From contig CBDAQG010000001.1 in NCBI GenBank assembly GCA_965198995.1, positions 496,001 to 560,000 of the forward strand: a stretch of DNA of 64,000 nt, given 5' to 3'. The DNA comes from CAXMMR01 sp965198995. Lineage in GTDB: Bacteria; Pseudomonadota; Alphaproteobacteria; Acetobacterales; Acetobacteraceae. Position numbers and translations under genes: made by a program. Of this stretch, positions 11,065-21,275 are shown piece by piece. Each line of letters starts with the position of its first letter. The first letter of the stretch is position 1. The notes beneath the pieces are model-generated. The model did no database searches and was not told where the DNA came from. It worked only from the letters and a program-made list of their open reading frames with translations.

Positions 11065-11979
11065 TTACAGCGTCGCCATCGCCACTGGCCCAAGGCCTAG
11101 GAACACACCCAGCAGGCCGTTCGGCTTGCCGAAATTGCGTTGGAACCAGGTTTGCTGATCGAGGTCGTTGATCGGCACGGTGGTGGCGACCTGCTTGTTG
11201 GCGGCGAGCCAGGCGCGGGCTTCGTGCTCGCCGCCGAGCTCGTCGATGAGGCCCAGGGCGAGGGCCTGGCGGCCGGTGTAGGCGCGGCCGTCGGCCAGCG
11301 CGCGGACCTTGTCGGGAGCCATGTGGCGGCCGGTGGCGACGATGGTGACGAACTGGTCGTAGAGGTCGGCGACGACGCCCTGCAGGTAGGCCCGGCCGGC
11401 CGGGCTCAGCGGGTGGGTGAAGCTTGGCTGGTCCTTGAGCGGGCCGGAGATCAGGGCGTCGGCGGTGATGCCGAGCTTGCCGAGCAGGCCGGAGATCTCG
11501 CCGGTCTCCAGGATCACCCCGATCGAGCCGGTTAGCGTGGCGGCGCGGGCGAAGATGCGGGTGGCGGGGGCGGAGATCATGTAGGCGGCGGAGGCGGCGG
11601 TGCCGCCCATCACCACGATCAGCGGCTTGGCGGCCGCGACATGGGCGAAGGCGTCGTGCAGCGCCTCGCCACCGGCGACGGTGCCGCCGGGGCTGTCGAC
11701 CACCAGGATGACGGCCGGCACGCTGGCATCCTTGGCGAGCGCCTCGACCTTCTCGACCAGCTTGCGGTCGTCGCTGATGATGCCGGCAATGCTGACGCGC
11801 ACGATGTGGCTATGCGGCCCAAGTGCCGGGCCGCCGCTGCGCGCGACGCTGAGGAACATCAGGCCGACCAGGGCGAGGATCGCGACCACGCGCCAGATCA
11901 GCAGGCGGCGCTTGAGGCGCCGCCTGTCGAGCATCAGGTCCGGGGACAGGCCCAAAGGCAGGCTCGGAGTAAGAGCCAC
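11065..11979 (-). CDS. sppA: Signal peptide peptidase SppA (S49 family)
   Basis: About 304 residues from a GTG one base after the rpsA stop, preceded by GGAGTAAG; an ATG fifteen codons later (11934) is the alternative. One membrane anchor lies at about residues 26-46. The serine nucleophile is in GGTAASAAYM (Ser130 from this start), and SPGGTV and LTGSIGV segments mark the S49 core. It is the short, single-domain form. It degrades cleaved signal peptides in the inner membrane. Order rpsA-sppA-ihfB is typical for the class. Confidence 0.93.
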   Translation of the reverse strand: MALTPSLPLGLSPDLMLDRRRLKRRLLIWRVVAILALVGLMFLSVARSGGPALGPHSHIVRVSIAGIISDDRKLVEKVEALAKDASVPAVILVVDSPGGTVAGGEALHDAFAHVAAAKPLIVVMGGTAASAAYMISAPATRIFARAATLTGSIGVILETGEISGLLGKLGITADALISGPLKDQPSFTHPLSPAGRAYLQGVVADLYDQFVTIVATGRHMAPDKVRALADGRAYTGRQALALGLIDELGGEHEARAWLAANKQVATTVPINDLDQQTWFQRNFGKPNGLLGVFLGLGPVAMATL

Positions 11980-11980
11980 C

Positions 11981-13735
<1,755 letters not shown>

Positions 13736-13845
13736 AGGGTTGAACTGTTCCTGTCTCTGGTCCGGCCGGCTGGCCGGTCAGTGGTCCTGCGCCTCTCCGG
13801 ATCTGGAGACACGACGTGCGCCGGAGCGCCGGTGGGACAAAGCAC

Positions 13846-13880
13846 TCAAGCCGCGGGCTTGCGCCCGCGGTGTGCCGGCG
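13846..13880. terminator. GC-rich hairpin in the cmk-rpsA spacer
   Basis: Perfect inverted repeat CCGCGGGC-ttgc-GCCCGCGG between cmk and rpsA. No T run follows on the minus strand, so it may be an RNA-processing or leader structure rather than an intrinsic terminator. Confidence 0.4.
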
Positions 13881-13909
13881 CAGAGATACGCTTGCGGGGG
13901 TGCGAGTCA

Positions 13910-14030
13910 AGGAAAAGCAAGGCCAGGGCTATCTGCCCTGGACCCGATTAAAGGCGGAGCCTTTAAAATCCATTTATCGGGATCCAAGGGCCTCGGGCCC
14001 TTGGCGGGTCAAGGGCAGAGCCCTTGCCTT
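13910..14030. repeat. BIME-like composite repeat, copy 4, overlapping cmk 3' end
   Basis: Contains CCAGGGCTATCTGCCCTGG, the AAAGGCGGAGCCTTT hairpin and CCAAGGGCCTCGGGCCCTTGG followed by AGGGCAGAGCCCT. The final roughly 19 codons of cmk read through its right half. Confidence 0.75.
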
Positions 14031-14642
14031 CCCTATGATCGCCTTCGCCGCGTCGAAGGCCTGGTCGGCAGTCAGGTGGGTGGTGTCGAGCAGGATCGCG
14101 TCGTCGGCCGGCTTGAGCGGGGCGGTGCTGCGGGCGGCGTCGGCGGCGTCGCGGGCGGCCATGGCGGCGCGGACGGTCTCGATCGGCTCGGCGAGGCCGC
14201 GGGCGGCGAGCTCGAGGCGGCGGCGTTCGGCGCGGGCGTCCAGGCTGGCGGTGACGAACAGTTTGACCCGGGCGTCAGGGAAGATGACGGTGCCGATGTC
14301 GCGGCCGTCGAGCACGGCGCCGCGTTCGCGGCCGAAATCGCGCTGGAAGGCGAGCAGGGCGGCGCGGATGGCGGGGTTGGCGGCGACCGCGGCGGCGGCG
14401 GCGTCGATGGCGGGGCGGCGCAGGTCGGTGCGGGAGAGGTCGGCGGCGGTGAGGGCCTGGGCGATTTGCAGGGGGTCGTCGCCGGTGTCGAGCTGGCGGG
14501 CGGCGACCGAGCGGTAGAGCAGGCCGGTGTCGAGATAGGGCAGCCCGAGATGGGCGGCGAGGCGGCGGGCCAGGGTGCCTTTGCCGGCGGCGGCGGGGCC
14601 GTCGATTGCGATGATTGGGGCGCTGACGTGGGCGGGGCTCAT
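13974..14642 (-). CDS. cmk: Cytidylate kinase
   Basis: 222 residues; ATG overlaps the aroA stop by four bases. It phosphorylates CMP and dCMP with ATP. The P-loop GPAAAGKG lies at residues 15-22, the CMP-binding DTGLLYR and the RDIGTVIFPDA segment follow. The C-terminal tail from about residue 204 (GKARALPLTRQGPEALGSR) is translated from a copy of the dispersed palindromic repeat, so it is unlikely to belong to the ancestral protein. Confidence 0.95.
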   Translation of the reverse strand: MSPAHVSAPIIAIDGPAAAGKGTLARRLAAHLGLPYLDTGLLYRSVAARQLDTGDDPLQIAQALTAADLSRTDLRRPAIDAAAAAVAANPAIRAALLAFQRDFGRERGAVLDGRDIGTVIFPDARVKLFVTASLDARAERRRLELAARGLAEPIETVRAAMAARDAADAARSTAPLKPADDAILLDTTHLTADQAFDAAKAIIGKARALPLTRQGPEALGSR

Positions 14643-15964
14643 GCGAGGGCGGCGCCGAGGGTTGTCATCAGGGCGACGAAGCCGGGGAAGCTGGTGTCGA
14701 TGAAGCGGGTGTCGTCGGCGGTGACCGGGCGGTCGGTGGCGAGGCCGAGGACGAGAGCGCTCATGGCGAGGCGGTGGTCCATGTGGGTGGCGACGGTGGC
14801 GCCGCCGGGCGGCGGGCGGCCGGCGCCGTGGACGAGGAGGTCGTCGCCCTCGATCGTGCAGGCGGCGCCGTTGACCATGAGCAGGGCCGCGGTGGCGGCG
14901 AGGCGGTCGCTTTCCTTGTGGCGCAGCTCGGCCAGGCCGCGCAGGCGGCTGGTGCCGCGGGCGCAGGCGGCGGCGACGGCGAGGATGGGGTACTCGTCGA
15001 TCATGGTGGGGGCGCGATCGGCCGGCACGTCCACACCGAGGAGGGGGCGGTGCTCGGCGAGCAGGTCGCCGACCGGCTCGCCGCCCTCGAGGCGCTCGTT
15101 GGTGATGGTGAGGCTCGCGCCCATCTCGCGCAGGGTGGTGAGCAGGCCGGTGCGCAGCGGGTTCAGGCCGACGCCCTCGATGATCACCGCGCTGCCGGGG
15201 ACGAGCAGGGCGGCGACCAGCGGGAAGGCGGCGGAGGACGGGTCGCCGGGGACGTCGACGTCGCGGGCGAGGAGCTCGGGCTGGCCGTGTAGGCGTATGG
15301 TGGTCGCGACGCCGTCGCGCTCGACCTGCAGGGTGGCGCCGAAGTGGCGGAGCATGTTCTCGGTGTGGTCGCGGGTGGCGGCGGGCTCGACGACGCGGGT
15401 GACGCCGCGGGCGTTCAGGCCGGCGAGCAGGATGGCGGACTTCACCTGCGCCGAGGCGATCGGCAGGCTGTAGTCGAGCGGCAAGGCGCGCGTCGCACCC
15501 TCGATCGTCAGCGGCAGGCGGCCGGCGGTGCGGCTGGTGAAGCGGGCGCCGGTGGCCGTGAGAGGGGTGATGACGCGGGCCATCGGGCGGCGGCGCAGGC
15601 TGGCGTCGCCGGTCATCACCGAAACCATGTCGTGGCTGGCCAGGATGCCGGCGAGCAGGCGGGCGGCGGTGCCGGAATTGCCCATGTCGAGCACGTCGTC
15701 GGGCTCGGCCAGGCCGCCGATGCCGACGCCGTCGACATGCCACGCCGCGCCCTCGCGGCCGATGTGGGCGCCGAGGGCGCGCATGGCGTCGGCGGTGCGC
15801 AGGACGTCCTCGCCTTCGAGCAGGCCGGCGATGCGGGTGCGGCCGACGGCGAGGGCGGCGAACATCAGGGCGCGATGGCTGATCGACTTGTCGCCGGGCA
15901 CCGGGGCGCGGCCGCTGAGCGGGTTGTCCGGGCGGCGGGCGGTGAGCGGGACCGGGGGAAGCAC
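14639..15964 (-). CDS. aroA: 3-phosphoshikimate 1-carboxyvinyltransferase (EPSP synthase)
   Basis: About 441 residues from a GTG; no ATG fits the usual N-terminus, and the frame stays open to an ATG at 16093, which would add 43 basic residues. It joins PEP and shikimate-3-phosphate in the shikimate pathway. VPGDKSISHRAL near the N-terminus, DMGNSGTAARL, and RHKESDRLA near residue 350 are the family signatures. Divergent from the TIGR02300 gene across a short promoter-bearing gap. The start is uncertain. Confidence 0.93.
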   Translation of the reverse strand: MLPPVPLTARRPDNPLSGRAPVPGDKSISHRALMFAALAVGRTRIAGLLEGEDVLRTADAMRALGAHIGREGAAWHVDGVGIGGLAEPDDVLDMGNSGTAARLLAGILASHDMVSVMTGDASLRRRPMARVITPLTATGARFTSRTAGRLPLTIEGATRALPLDYSLPIASAQVKSAILLAGLNARGVTRVVEPAATRDHTENMLRHFGATLQVERDGVATTIRLHGQPELLARDVDVPGDPSSAAFPLVAALLVPGSAVIIEGVGLNPLRTGLLTTLREMGASLTITNERLEGGEPVGDLLAEHRPLLGVDVPADRAPTMIDEYPILAVAAACARGTSRLRGLAELRHKESDRLAATAALLMVNGAACTIEGDDLLVHGAGRPPPGGATVATHMDHRLAMSALVLGLATDRPVTADDTRFIDTSFPGFVALMTTLGAALA

Positions 15965-16117
15965 GTCGCGGCGGGTAGCATGGCGGCTGCCGACGCGGAA
16001 GCGTGCCAGCGGTTTGACAATGCAACCTTCTGATGGCAAGGGGCGCGCCCTTCCACGGCATGCGCCTGTCCATCGGTTTTGCGCGTGCCGCATCAGACGC
16101 TTCCCGGGGTCCTTCGC

Positions 16118-16441
16118 ATGGTCAAGCCTGAACTCGGCACCAAGCGCGTCTGCGTGTCGTGCAGCGCGCGCTTCTACGACCTGACGAAGTCGCCGGCGGT
16201 CTGCCCGAAATGCGGCACCGAGCAGCCGGTGGAGCAGCCGAAGCCCAAGCGTGGCGGCGGCAATGCGGTCGAGGAGAAGCGGCCGAAGAAGGTGGCCGTG
16301 GTCGAGGACGAGGGCGAAGAGGCGGTGGTCGAGGACGCCGAGGAAGAGGACGTGCTGGAGGACGCCGCGGAGCTCGAGGACGACGCGGAGATCGACGGCG
16401 ACCTGGTGGTCGAGCCGGACGCGGATACGGACGAGCGGTAG
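16118..16441 (+). CDS. TIGR02300 family zinc-ribbon acidic protein
   Basis: 107 residues from MVKPELGTKR. The N-terminal third is a small zinc ribbon with two CxxC pairs (CVSC and CPKC) about fifteen residues apart. The rest is strongly acidic (many Glu, Asp and Val) after a short basic segment. This family is conserved across alphaproteobacteria, typically next to aroA as here, and has no assigned function; RNA or nucleic-acid contact is a guess from the ribbon. Confidence 0.88.
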   Translation: MVKPELGTKRVCVSCSARFYDLTKSPAVCPKCGTEQPVEQPKPKRGGGNAVEEKRPKKVAVVEDEGEEAVVEDAEEEDVLEDAAELEDDAEIDGDLVVEPDADTDER

Positions 16442-16514
16442 GAGCTGTCGCGCCTGGCAAAGCCGACAGGGCATGTTGCCCGACTGCACTGAGCTGCGGG
16501 TATCGTCTCGTTAA

Positions 16515-16582
16515 TTAACGGATTTTAGAGGCTTCGCCTTTAATGGGTACAGGGGCAAAGCTCCTGACCTTTCTCCTTGCCT
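16515..16582. repeat. BIME-like repeat, copy 5 (degenerate)
   Basis: GGATTTTAGAGGCTTCGCCTTTAATGGG followed by a decayed second palindrome (AGGGGCAAAGCTCCT). It separates the TIGR02300 gene from hprK. Confidence 0.6.
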
Positions 16583-16610
16583 TCTATCGTTCGGGCTTCA
16601 TTGTTATCAA

Positions 16611-17045
16611 ATGCACTTGCATGCGAGCTGCGTCGCGCGGGACGGGAGCGCTGTGCTGCTGACCGGGCCGGCGGGCGCCGGCAAGTCCGACCTTGCGCTG
16701 CGATTGATCGACCGCGGCTTTGTCCTCGTCGCCGACGACCAGGTGATCGTCGAGGACGGCTGCGCGCGGGCGCCGGAGGCGTTGGCGGGGCTGATCGAGC
16801 TGCGTGGGCTGGGGCTGCTGCGGGTGCCGTATGTCGGCGGGGTGCTGCTGCGGCTGCGCGTGCGGCTGGGCGAGCAGCCAAATGGGGGCGAGCGGTTGCC
16901 GCTGCCGGCGAGCGATGCGCTGGGCTTGCCGCTGATCACGGTTTCGGCGCGGGCGGCATCGGCGGCGATCGTGGTGGAGCGGGCGCTGGACTGCGTGCTC
17001 GGGGCGGCGAGCCTGGCGGCCGGGGCGATCGAGGCGGGCGGGTGA
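16611..17045 (+). CDS. hprK: HPr kinase/phosphorylase, short alphaproteobacterial form
   Basis: 144 residues, lacking the N-terminal domain of Firmicute HprK. The P-loop GPAGAGKSD has Lys25. It would phosphorylate the regulatory serine of HPr, here encoded about 1.7 kb downstream. Its stop overlaps the GTG of rapZ, so the two are coupled. Confidence 0.9.
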   Translation: MHLHASCVARDGSAVLLTGPAGAGKSDLALRLIDRGFVLVADDQVIVEDGCARAPEALAGLIELRGLGLLRVPYVGGVLLRLRVRLGEQPNGGERLPLPASDALGLPLITVSARAASAAIVVERALDCVLGAASLAAGAIEAGG

Positions 17046-17983
17046 GCGGCCGGGCGGTGGTGCTGGTGAGCGGGCTGTCCGGGGCGGGCAAGTCGTCGAT
17101 CCTGCGTGCGCTCGAGGACCTTGGCTTCGAGGCGATCGACAACCCGCCGCTCGACCTGGTGGAGACGCTGGCCGCGCGGGCGGAGCGGCCGCTGGCGATC
17201 GGGGTGGACGCGCGGACCAGCGGCTTTGATGCGGGGGCGGTGCTGGCGAGCCTGGCGCGGCTTGGCGCCAACGCGGCGCTGGCGCCGAGCCTGCTGTTCG
17301 CGCGGGCCGACGAGACGGTGCTGCTGCGGCGGTTCACCGAGACCCGGCGACGGCATCCGCTGGCGCTGGACGGGTCGGTCGCCGACGGGATTGCCGAGGA
17401 GGTGCGGATGACGGTAGCGCTGGCCGCCGCGGCCGAGCTCGTGCTGGACACCAGCGAGCTGACGCCGGCGGGGCTGCGCCTGGTGATCGAGCAGCGGTTT
17501 GGCGGCGAGGCGCGGGCGGCAGGTGGCCTGATGGTTTCGCTGGTCTCCTTTGCCTATCCGGAAGGGCTGCCGCGCGAGGCCGACCTGGTGCTCGACGCGC
17601 GGTTTCTGCGTAATCCGCATTACGACCTCAAGTTGAGACCGATGACCGGTCTAGAACCGTCGGTCGCCGACTACGTGGAGCAGGACCCGGATTTTGGAAG
17701 ATTTCTCGATTGTATCGTGACTTTGCTGACTCTGCTCTTGCCGCGCTTCATTGCCGAGGGCAAGAAATACGCGACGGTCGCAGTCGGCTGCACTGGCGGG
17801 CGTCATCGGTCGGTCCACGTGGTGGAGAAACTGGCCGCGACGCTGGCGTTGTCGCATGGCTCGTCCGGGACGTGTCGCGGGGGTTTGGTGGTGTCGGTGA
17901 CGCATCGCGAGCTTGCGCGGCAGGCACTGGTGCGGATGGGGTGGCATACCGATCTGGAGTCTTCAGCCGATGACGGCGTATAA
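17042..17983 (+). CDS. rapZ: RapZ/YvcJ nucleotide-binding protein
   Basis: 313 residues from GTG. An N-terminal P-loop GLSGAGKSS (Lys17) is followed by DNPP, and the C-terminal half carries the conserved GCTGGRHRSV sugar/RNA-binding segment. In E. coli RapZ feeds the small RNA GlmZ to RNase E to control glucosamine-6-phosphate synthesis. In alphaproteobacteria it sits in the regulatory PTS cluster, as here, and is probably wired to HPr phosphorylation. Confidence 0.93.
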   Translation: MSGRAVVLVSGLSGAGKSSILRALEDLGFEAIDNPPLDLVETLAARAERPLAIGVDARTSGFDAGAVLASLARLGANAALAPSLLFARADETVLLRRFTETRRRHPLALDGSVADGIAEEVRMTVALAAAAELVLDTSELTPAGLRLVIEQRFGGEARAAGGLMVSLVSFAYPEGLPREADLVLDARFLRNPHYDLKLRPMTGLEPSVADYVEQDPDFGRFLDCIVTLLTLLLPRFIAEGKKYATVAVGCTGGRHRSVHVVEKLAATLALSHGSSGTCRGGLVVSVTHRELARQALVRMGWHTDLESSADDGV

Positions 17984-18060
17984 GCGGCCCGGGCCATGCT
18001 GCCTGGTCGAGGGTCCGGCTTGATGACACAGCAGCGCGGCAGGGAGTCCGTCTCCGTTCC

Positions 18061-18705
18061 ATGATAGGTCTTGTGCTGGTCACCCATGGCCGTCTTGCCG
18101 AGGAGCTGCGGCTGGCGATGGAGCATGTGGTGGGACCGCAGCGCAACGTCGCCACCATCTGCATCGGCGCCGATGACGACGTGGAGTGTCGACGCGCCGA
18201 CATTCTGCACTGCATCGAGCAGGTCGATACCGGCGACGGCGTTGTGATCATGACCGACATGTTCGGCGGCACGCCGTCCAACCTGGCGATCTCGATGATG
18301 AGCCGGCGGCAGGTCGAGGTGATCGCCGGGGTGAATTTGCCGATGCTGGTCAAGTTCGCCAAAAGCCGGTCGCGCGAGACGCTGGGCGAGTGCGTTGAGA
18401 CGACGGAGACGGCGGGGCGGAAGTACATCGCCGCGGCGTCGCACGTGCTGTCCGGTTGCCGGACCACGAATCGCTGCGAGCAGACGGGGCGGATGAGCCC
18501 GATCGCCTCGCTGGAGGCGATCCGCAAGGCGCTCGGCGGCCAGGCGGCGGTCGGCAAGGTGGAGCAGCCGGTGGCCAGCGCGTTTGGCCAGTCGAGCGTG
18601 CAGGCCGGGCTGCAGGGTGGTCGGCCTGGAGGCGTGGCGGCGATGCCGCTGCCGGAGCCCGAGGTGGTGTCGCCCGGCGACCTCAAGCGACAGAAGCAGG
18701 CCTAA
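18061..18705 (+). CDS. PTS EIIA component, mannose-family (regulatory)
   Basis: 214 residues. The first roughly 135 residues are a complete EIIA-Man fold with the phosphorylated His9 in VTHG and the MFGGTPSN loop. The remaining 75-80 residues form a low-complexity extension rich in Gly, Ala, Val and Pro that normal alphaproteobacterial members (about 133 aa) lack. No sugar permease is nearby, so it is likely a regulatory output of the nitrogen-type PTS together with HprK and HPr. Confidence 0.88.
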   Translation: MIGLVLVTHGRLAEELRLAMEHVVGPQRNVATICIGADDDVECRRADILHCIEQVDTGDGVVIMTDMFGGTPSNLAISMMSRRQVEVIAGVNLPMLVKFAKSRSRETLGECVETTETAGRKYIAAASHVLSGCRTTNRCEQTGRMSPIASLEAIRKALGGQAAVGKVEQPVASAFGQSSVQAGLQGGRPGGVAAMPLPEPEVVSPGDLKRQKQA

Positions 18706-18748
18706 CCAGCTAGGATGATGCCCGGGGTTCGCGCATCATGAGGGCGGG

Positions 18749-19042
18749 ATGAACGACGGGCAGCCGGCAACGGTGCTGACGCGGCTGGTGCCGGTCGTCA
18801 ACCTGCGCGGCCTGCACGCGCGCGCGGCGGCGAAGTTCGTCACCATGGCCGAGCGGTTCGACGCCTCCGTCGAGGTGACGCGCGAGGGGCAGACGGTCTC
18901 GGCGCGCTCGATCATGGGGCTGATGATGCTGGGGGCTGGCCAGGGGGCGGAGCTGGAGCTGCGCGCCGAGGGCTGGGAGGCCAAGGAGGCGCTGGACGCG
19001 CTGGTGGGGCTCGTGGAGTCTGGGTTCGACGAGCAGGAGTAA
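18749..19042 (+). CDS. ptsH: Phosphocarrier protein HPr
   Basis: 97 residues from ATG after AGGGCGGG. The phospho-histidine is His23 in NLRGLHARAAAKF, and the serine that HprK modifies corresponds to Ser54 in SARSIMGLMML. In related genomes ptsI follows directly; here the next gene is kup on the other strand, so enzyme I must be encoded elsewhere. Confidence 0.93.
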   Translation: MNDGQPATVLTRLVPVVNLRGLHARAAAKFVTMAERFDASVEVTREGQTVSARSIMGLMMLGAGQGAELELRAEGWEAKEALDALVGLVESGFDEQE

Positions 19043-19044
19043 GG

Positions 19045-19143
19045 GCTTCTTTTTTGCAAAAAAGAAGCAAAAAACCGTTGCTCCGCTATCGCGCCTCTCC
19101 TGACGAGCAGAAGTTTTTTGGTTCTTTTTCTCGAAAAAGAACC
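19045..19143. repeat. T/A-rich double-hairpin repeat, copy A
   Basis: Starts with the perfect palindrome GCTTCTTTTTTGCAAAAAAGAAGC two bases after the ptsH stop and ends with GGTTCTTTTTC-tc-GAAAAAGAACC. The roughly 50 bases between them match another copy near 37.6 kb. Each hairpin would work as a bidirectional terminator between the convergent ptsH and kup genes. Confidence 0.8.
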
Positions 19144-19149
19144 GCTTGC

Positions 19150-21186
19150 TCAGATTGCCACTCGTACACCCAGCTCGACCACCCGATCGCTCGGTATCCG
19201 GAAGAACTCCGTCGCCGGCACGGCATTGCGGAACATCACCAGGAACAGCCACAGGCGCCAGATCGGCAGCTTCGGCACCATGGCGCGAACCAGCACCTCG
19301 CGGTTGAGGAAGTAGCTTGCCTGCATCGGGTCGTAGTTGACGCCGAACGGCTTGAGGTCTTCCAGCGAGCGCGGGATGTTCGGCGTCTCCATGAAGCCGT
19401 AGCGCAGGTTGACCTTGTGGATGCCGGGCGCGAGCTCCTCGACCGCGAGGCGGCGGGGGCCGGCTTCGGGCTGGTCGAGGGGGCTCACCGTCACGAACAG
19501 CACCCGCTCGTGCAGCACCTTGTTGTGCTTGAGGTTGTGCAGCAGCGCGGCGGGGACGAAGTCGGGGTTCGAGGTGAGGAAGATCGCCATGCCGGGCACG
19601 CGGATGGTGCGGGATTGCGGCAGGCGGTTGAGGAAGGAGGCGAGCGGCAGGCTGTCCTGCTTCCAGCGCGCCAGCACCAGGTCGCGGCCGCGCTTCCAGG
19701 AGGTCATCAGGGCGAGCAGCATCAGGCCGAGGGCGAGCGGCACCCAGCCGCCATCGAAGAACTTCAGCAGGTTGGCGGCGAAGAACACGCTGTCGATCAG
19801 GAAGAAGCTGCCCCAAACACTGAGCGCGAGCCAGCGCGGCCAGCCGTATTGGCGGCGGAAGACGACCACCGCGAGCAGGCAGGTGCAGATGAAGGTGCCG
19901 GTCACCGCAATGCCGTAGGCCGAGGCGAGCGCGTCCGAGCTGCGGAACACCAGCACCAGCACGATCACGCCGATGGCCAGCATGGTGTTGATCTGCGGCA
20001 GGAAGATCTGGCCTTCCTCGGTGTTCGAGGTGTGCAGCACCGTCAGGCGCGGCAGGAAGCCCATGGCCATGCATTGGCGGGCGACCGAGAAGGCGCCCGA
20101 AATCAGCGCCTGGCTCGCGATGACGGTGGCGACGGCGGACAGGCCGACCAGCGGCAGGCGCATCCAGAGCGGGCTGAGCAGGAAGAACGGGTTGGCGGCG
20201 GCGGCCGGGTTGGTGATCACCAGGGCGCCCTGGCCGAAATAGTTCAGCACCAGGCAGGGCAGCACGTAGAACAGCCAGGCAAGACGGATCGGCTGGGCGC
20301 CGAAATGGCCCATGTCCGCATACAGCGCCTCGGCGCCGGTGACCGACAGCACGACGGCGCCGAGGGCGATGAACGCCAGGAAGCCGTGATGGAGAATGAA
20401 GATGACGGCGTGGTGCGGCAGCATGGCCTGCAGCACCATCGGGTTGTGGACGATGGCGCACGCGCCGAGCACGCCGATGACCGCGAACCACACCATCATG
20501 ATGGGGCCGAAGATGCGGCCGACCGAGCCGGTGCCGCGCCGCTGCACGGCGAACAGGGCGACGATGATGACGAGCGAGATCGGCACCACGACGACGGCCG
20601 CCTCGGGCAGCGAGACCTCGAGCCCTTCGACGGCGGAGAGCACCGAGATCGCCGGGGTGATCACGCCGTCGCCGAAGAACAGGCAGGCGCCGACGATGCC
20701 GGCCATGGTCAGCGCGGCGCGCAGGCGGACGTTGCCGCAGCAGCGCTGGGCGAGCGCCATCAGGGCGAGGATGCCGCCCTCGCCGTGATTGTCGGCGCGC
20801 ATCACCAGCAGGACGTATTTGACGGTGACGATGAGGATCAGCGACCAGAAGATCAGCGACAGGCAGCCGAGGATCTCCCACGGCGTGGCGGCGGTGCGGC
20901 CGAACAGCGCCAGGGTGGCGCGGAAGGCATAAAGCGGGCTGGTGCCGATGTCGCCGTAGACCACGCCGAGCACGGCGATGATGACGCCGAGGCCGAACGA
21001 GGCGCTGTGCAGGCTGGGCTCGGGCGGCGGCGGGTCGGCGGCCTCGCGCTCGGCCGAGGCGGCGCGGATCTCGCTCGGCAGCGACACCGCGGCGCGCAGG
21101 CCGTGCGCGGGCTCGGGCAGTTCGGGCGCGGCGGCCTGGCTGGATGCGCCCGTTGGGGAGACAAGCGGCGGTGGGCGGTCGTCCAT
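19150..21186 (-). CDS. kup: Kup-type potassium uptake transporter
   Basis: 678 residues with about twelve membrane spans and a C-terminal cytoplasmic domain. The first helix starts with VVYGDIGTSPLYAF, the family signature, and GDGVITPAISVLSAVEGLE follows. The 60-residue N-terminal lead rich in Pro, Ala and Glu is longer than usual. It carries low-affinity K+/H+ symport. It converges with ptsH across a double-hairpin repeat. Confidence 0.95.
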   Translation of the reverse strand: MDDRPPPLVSPTGASSQAAAPELPEPAHGLRAAVSLPSEIRAASAEREAADPPPPEPSLHSASFGLGVIIAVLGVVYGDIGTSPLYAFRATLALFGRTAATPWEILGCLSLIFWSLILIVTVKYVLLVMRADNHGEGGILALMALAQRCCGNVRLRAALTMAGIVGACLFFGDGVITPAISVLSAVEGLEVSLPEAAVVVVPISLVIIVALFAVQRRGTGSVGRIFGPIMMVWFAVIGVLGACAIVHNPMVLQAMLPHHAVIFILHHGFLAFIALGAVVLSVTGAEALYADMGHFGAQPIRLAWLFYVLPCLVLNYFGQGALVITNPAAAANPFFLLSPLWMRLPLVGLSAVATVIASQALISGAFSVARQCMAMGFLPRLTVLHTSNTEEGQIFLPQINTMLAIGVIVLVLVFRSSDALASAYGIAVTGTFICTCLLAVVVFRRQYGWPRWLALSVWGSFFLIDSVFFAANLLKFFDGGWVPLALGLMLLALMTSWKRGRDLVLARWKQDSLPLASFLNRLPQSRTIRVPGMAIFLTSNPDFVPAALLHNLKHNKVLHERVLFVTVSPLDQPEAGPRRLAVEELAPGIHKVNLRYGFMETPNIPRSLEDLKPFGVNYDPMQASYFLNREVLVRAMVPKLPIWRLWLFLVMFRNAVPATEFFRIPSDRVVELGVRVAI

Positions 21187-21275
21187 ACTTAAGCTGCCTC
21201 AAGCCGCAGGGTGCGGCATAAGCCTGGAGGAGATGGGCCGCGACGGGTGGGCGCGGCCGGCGTCCCGGCCCACTC

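Noticed and set aside
18061..18705. EIIA gene broken by a frameshift
   Set aside because: The reading frame is continuous with normal codon use through the tail and ends cleanly 43 bases before ptsH, so an extension is more likely than an error.
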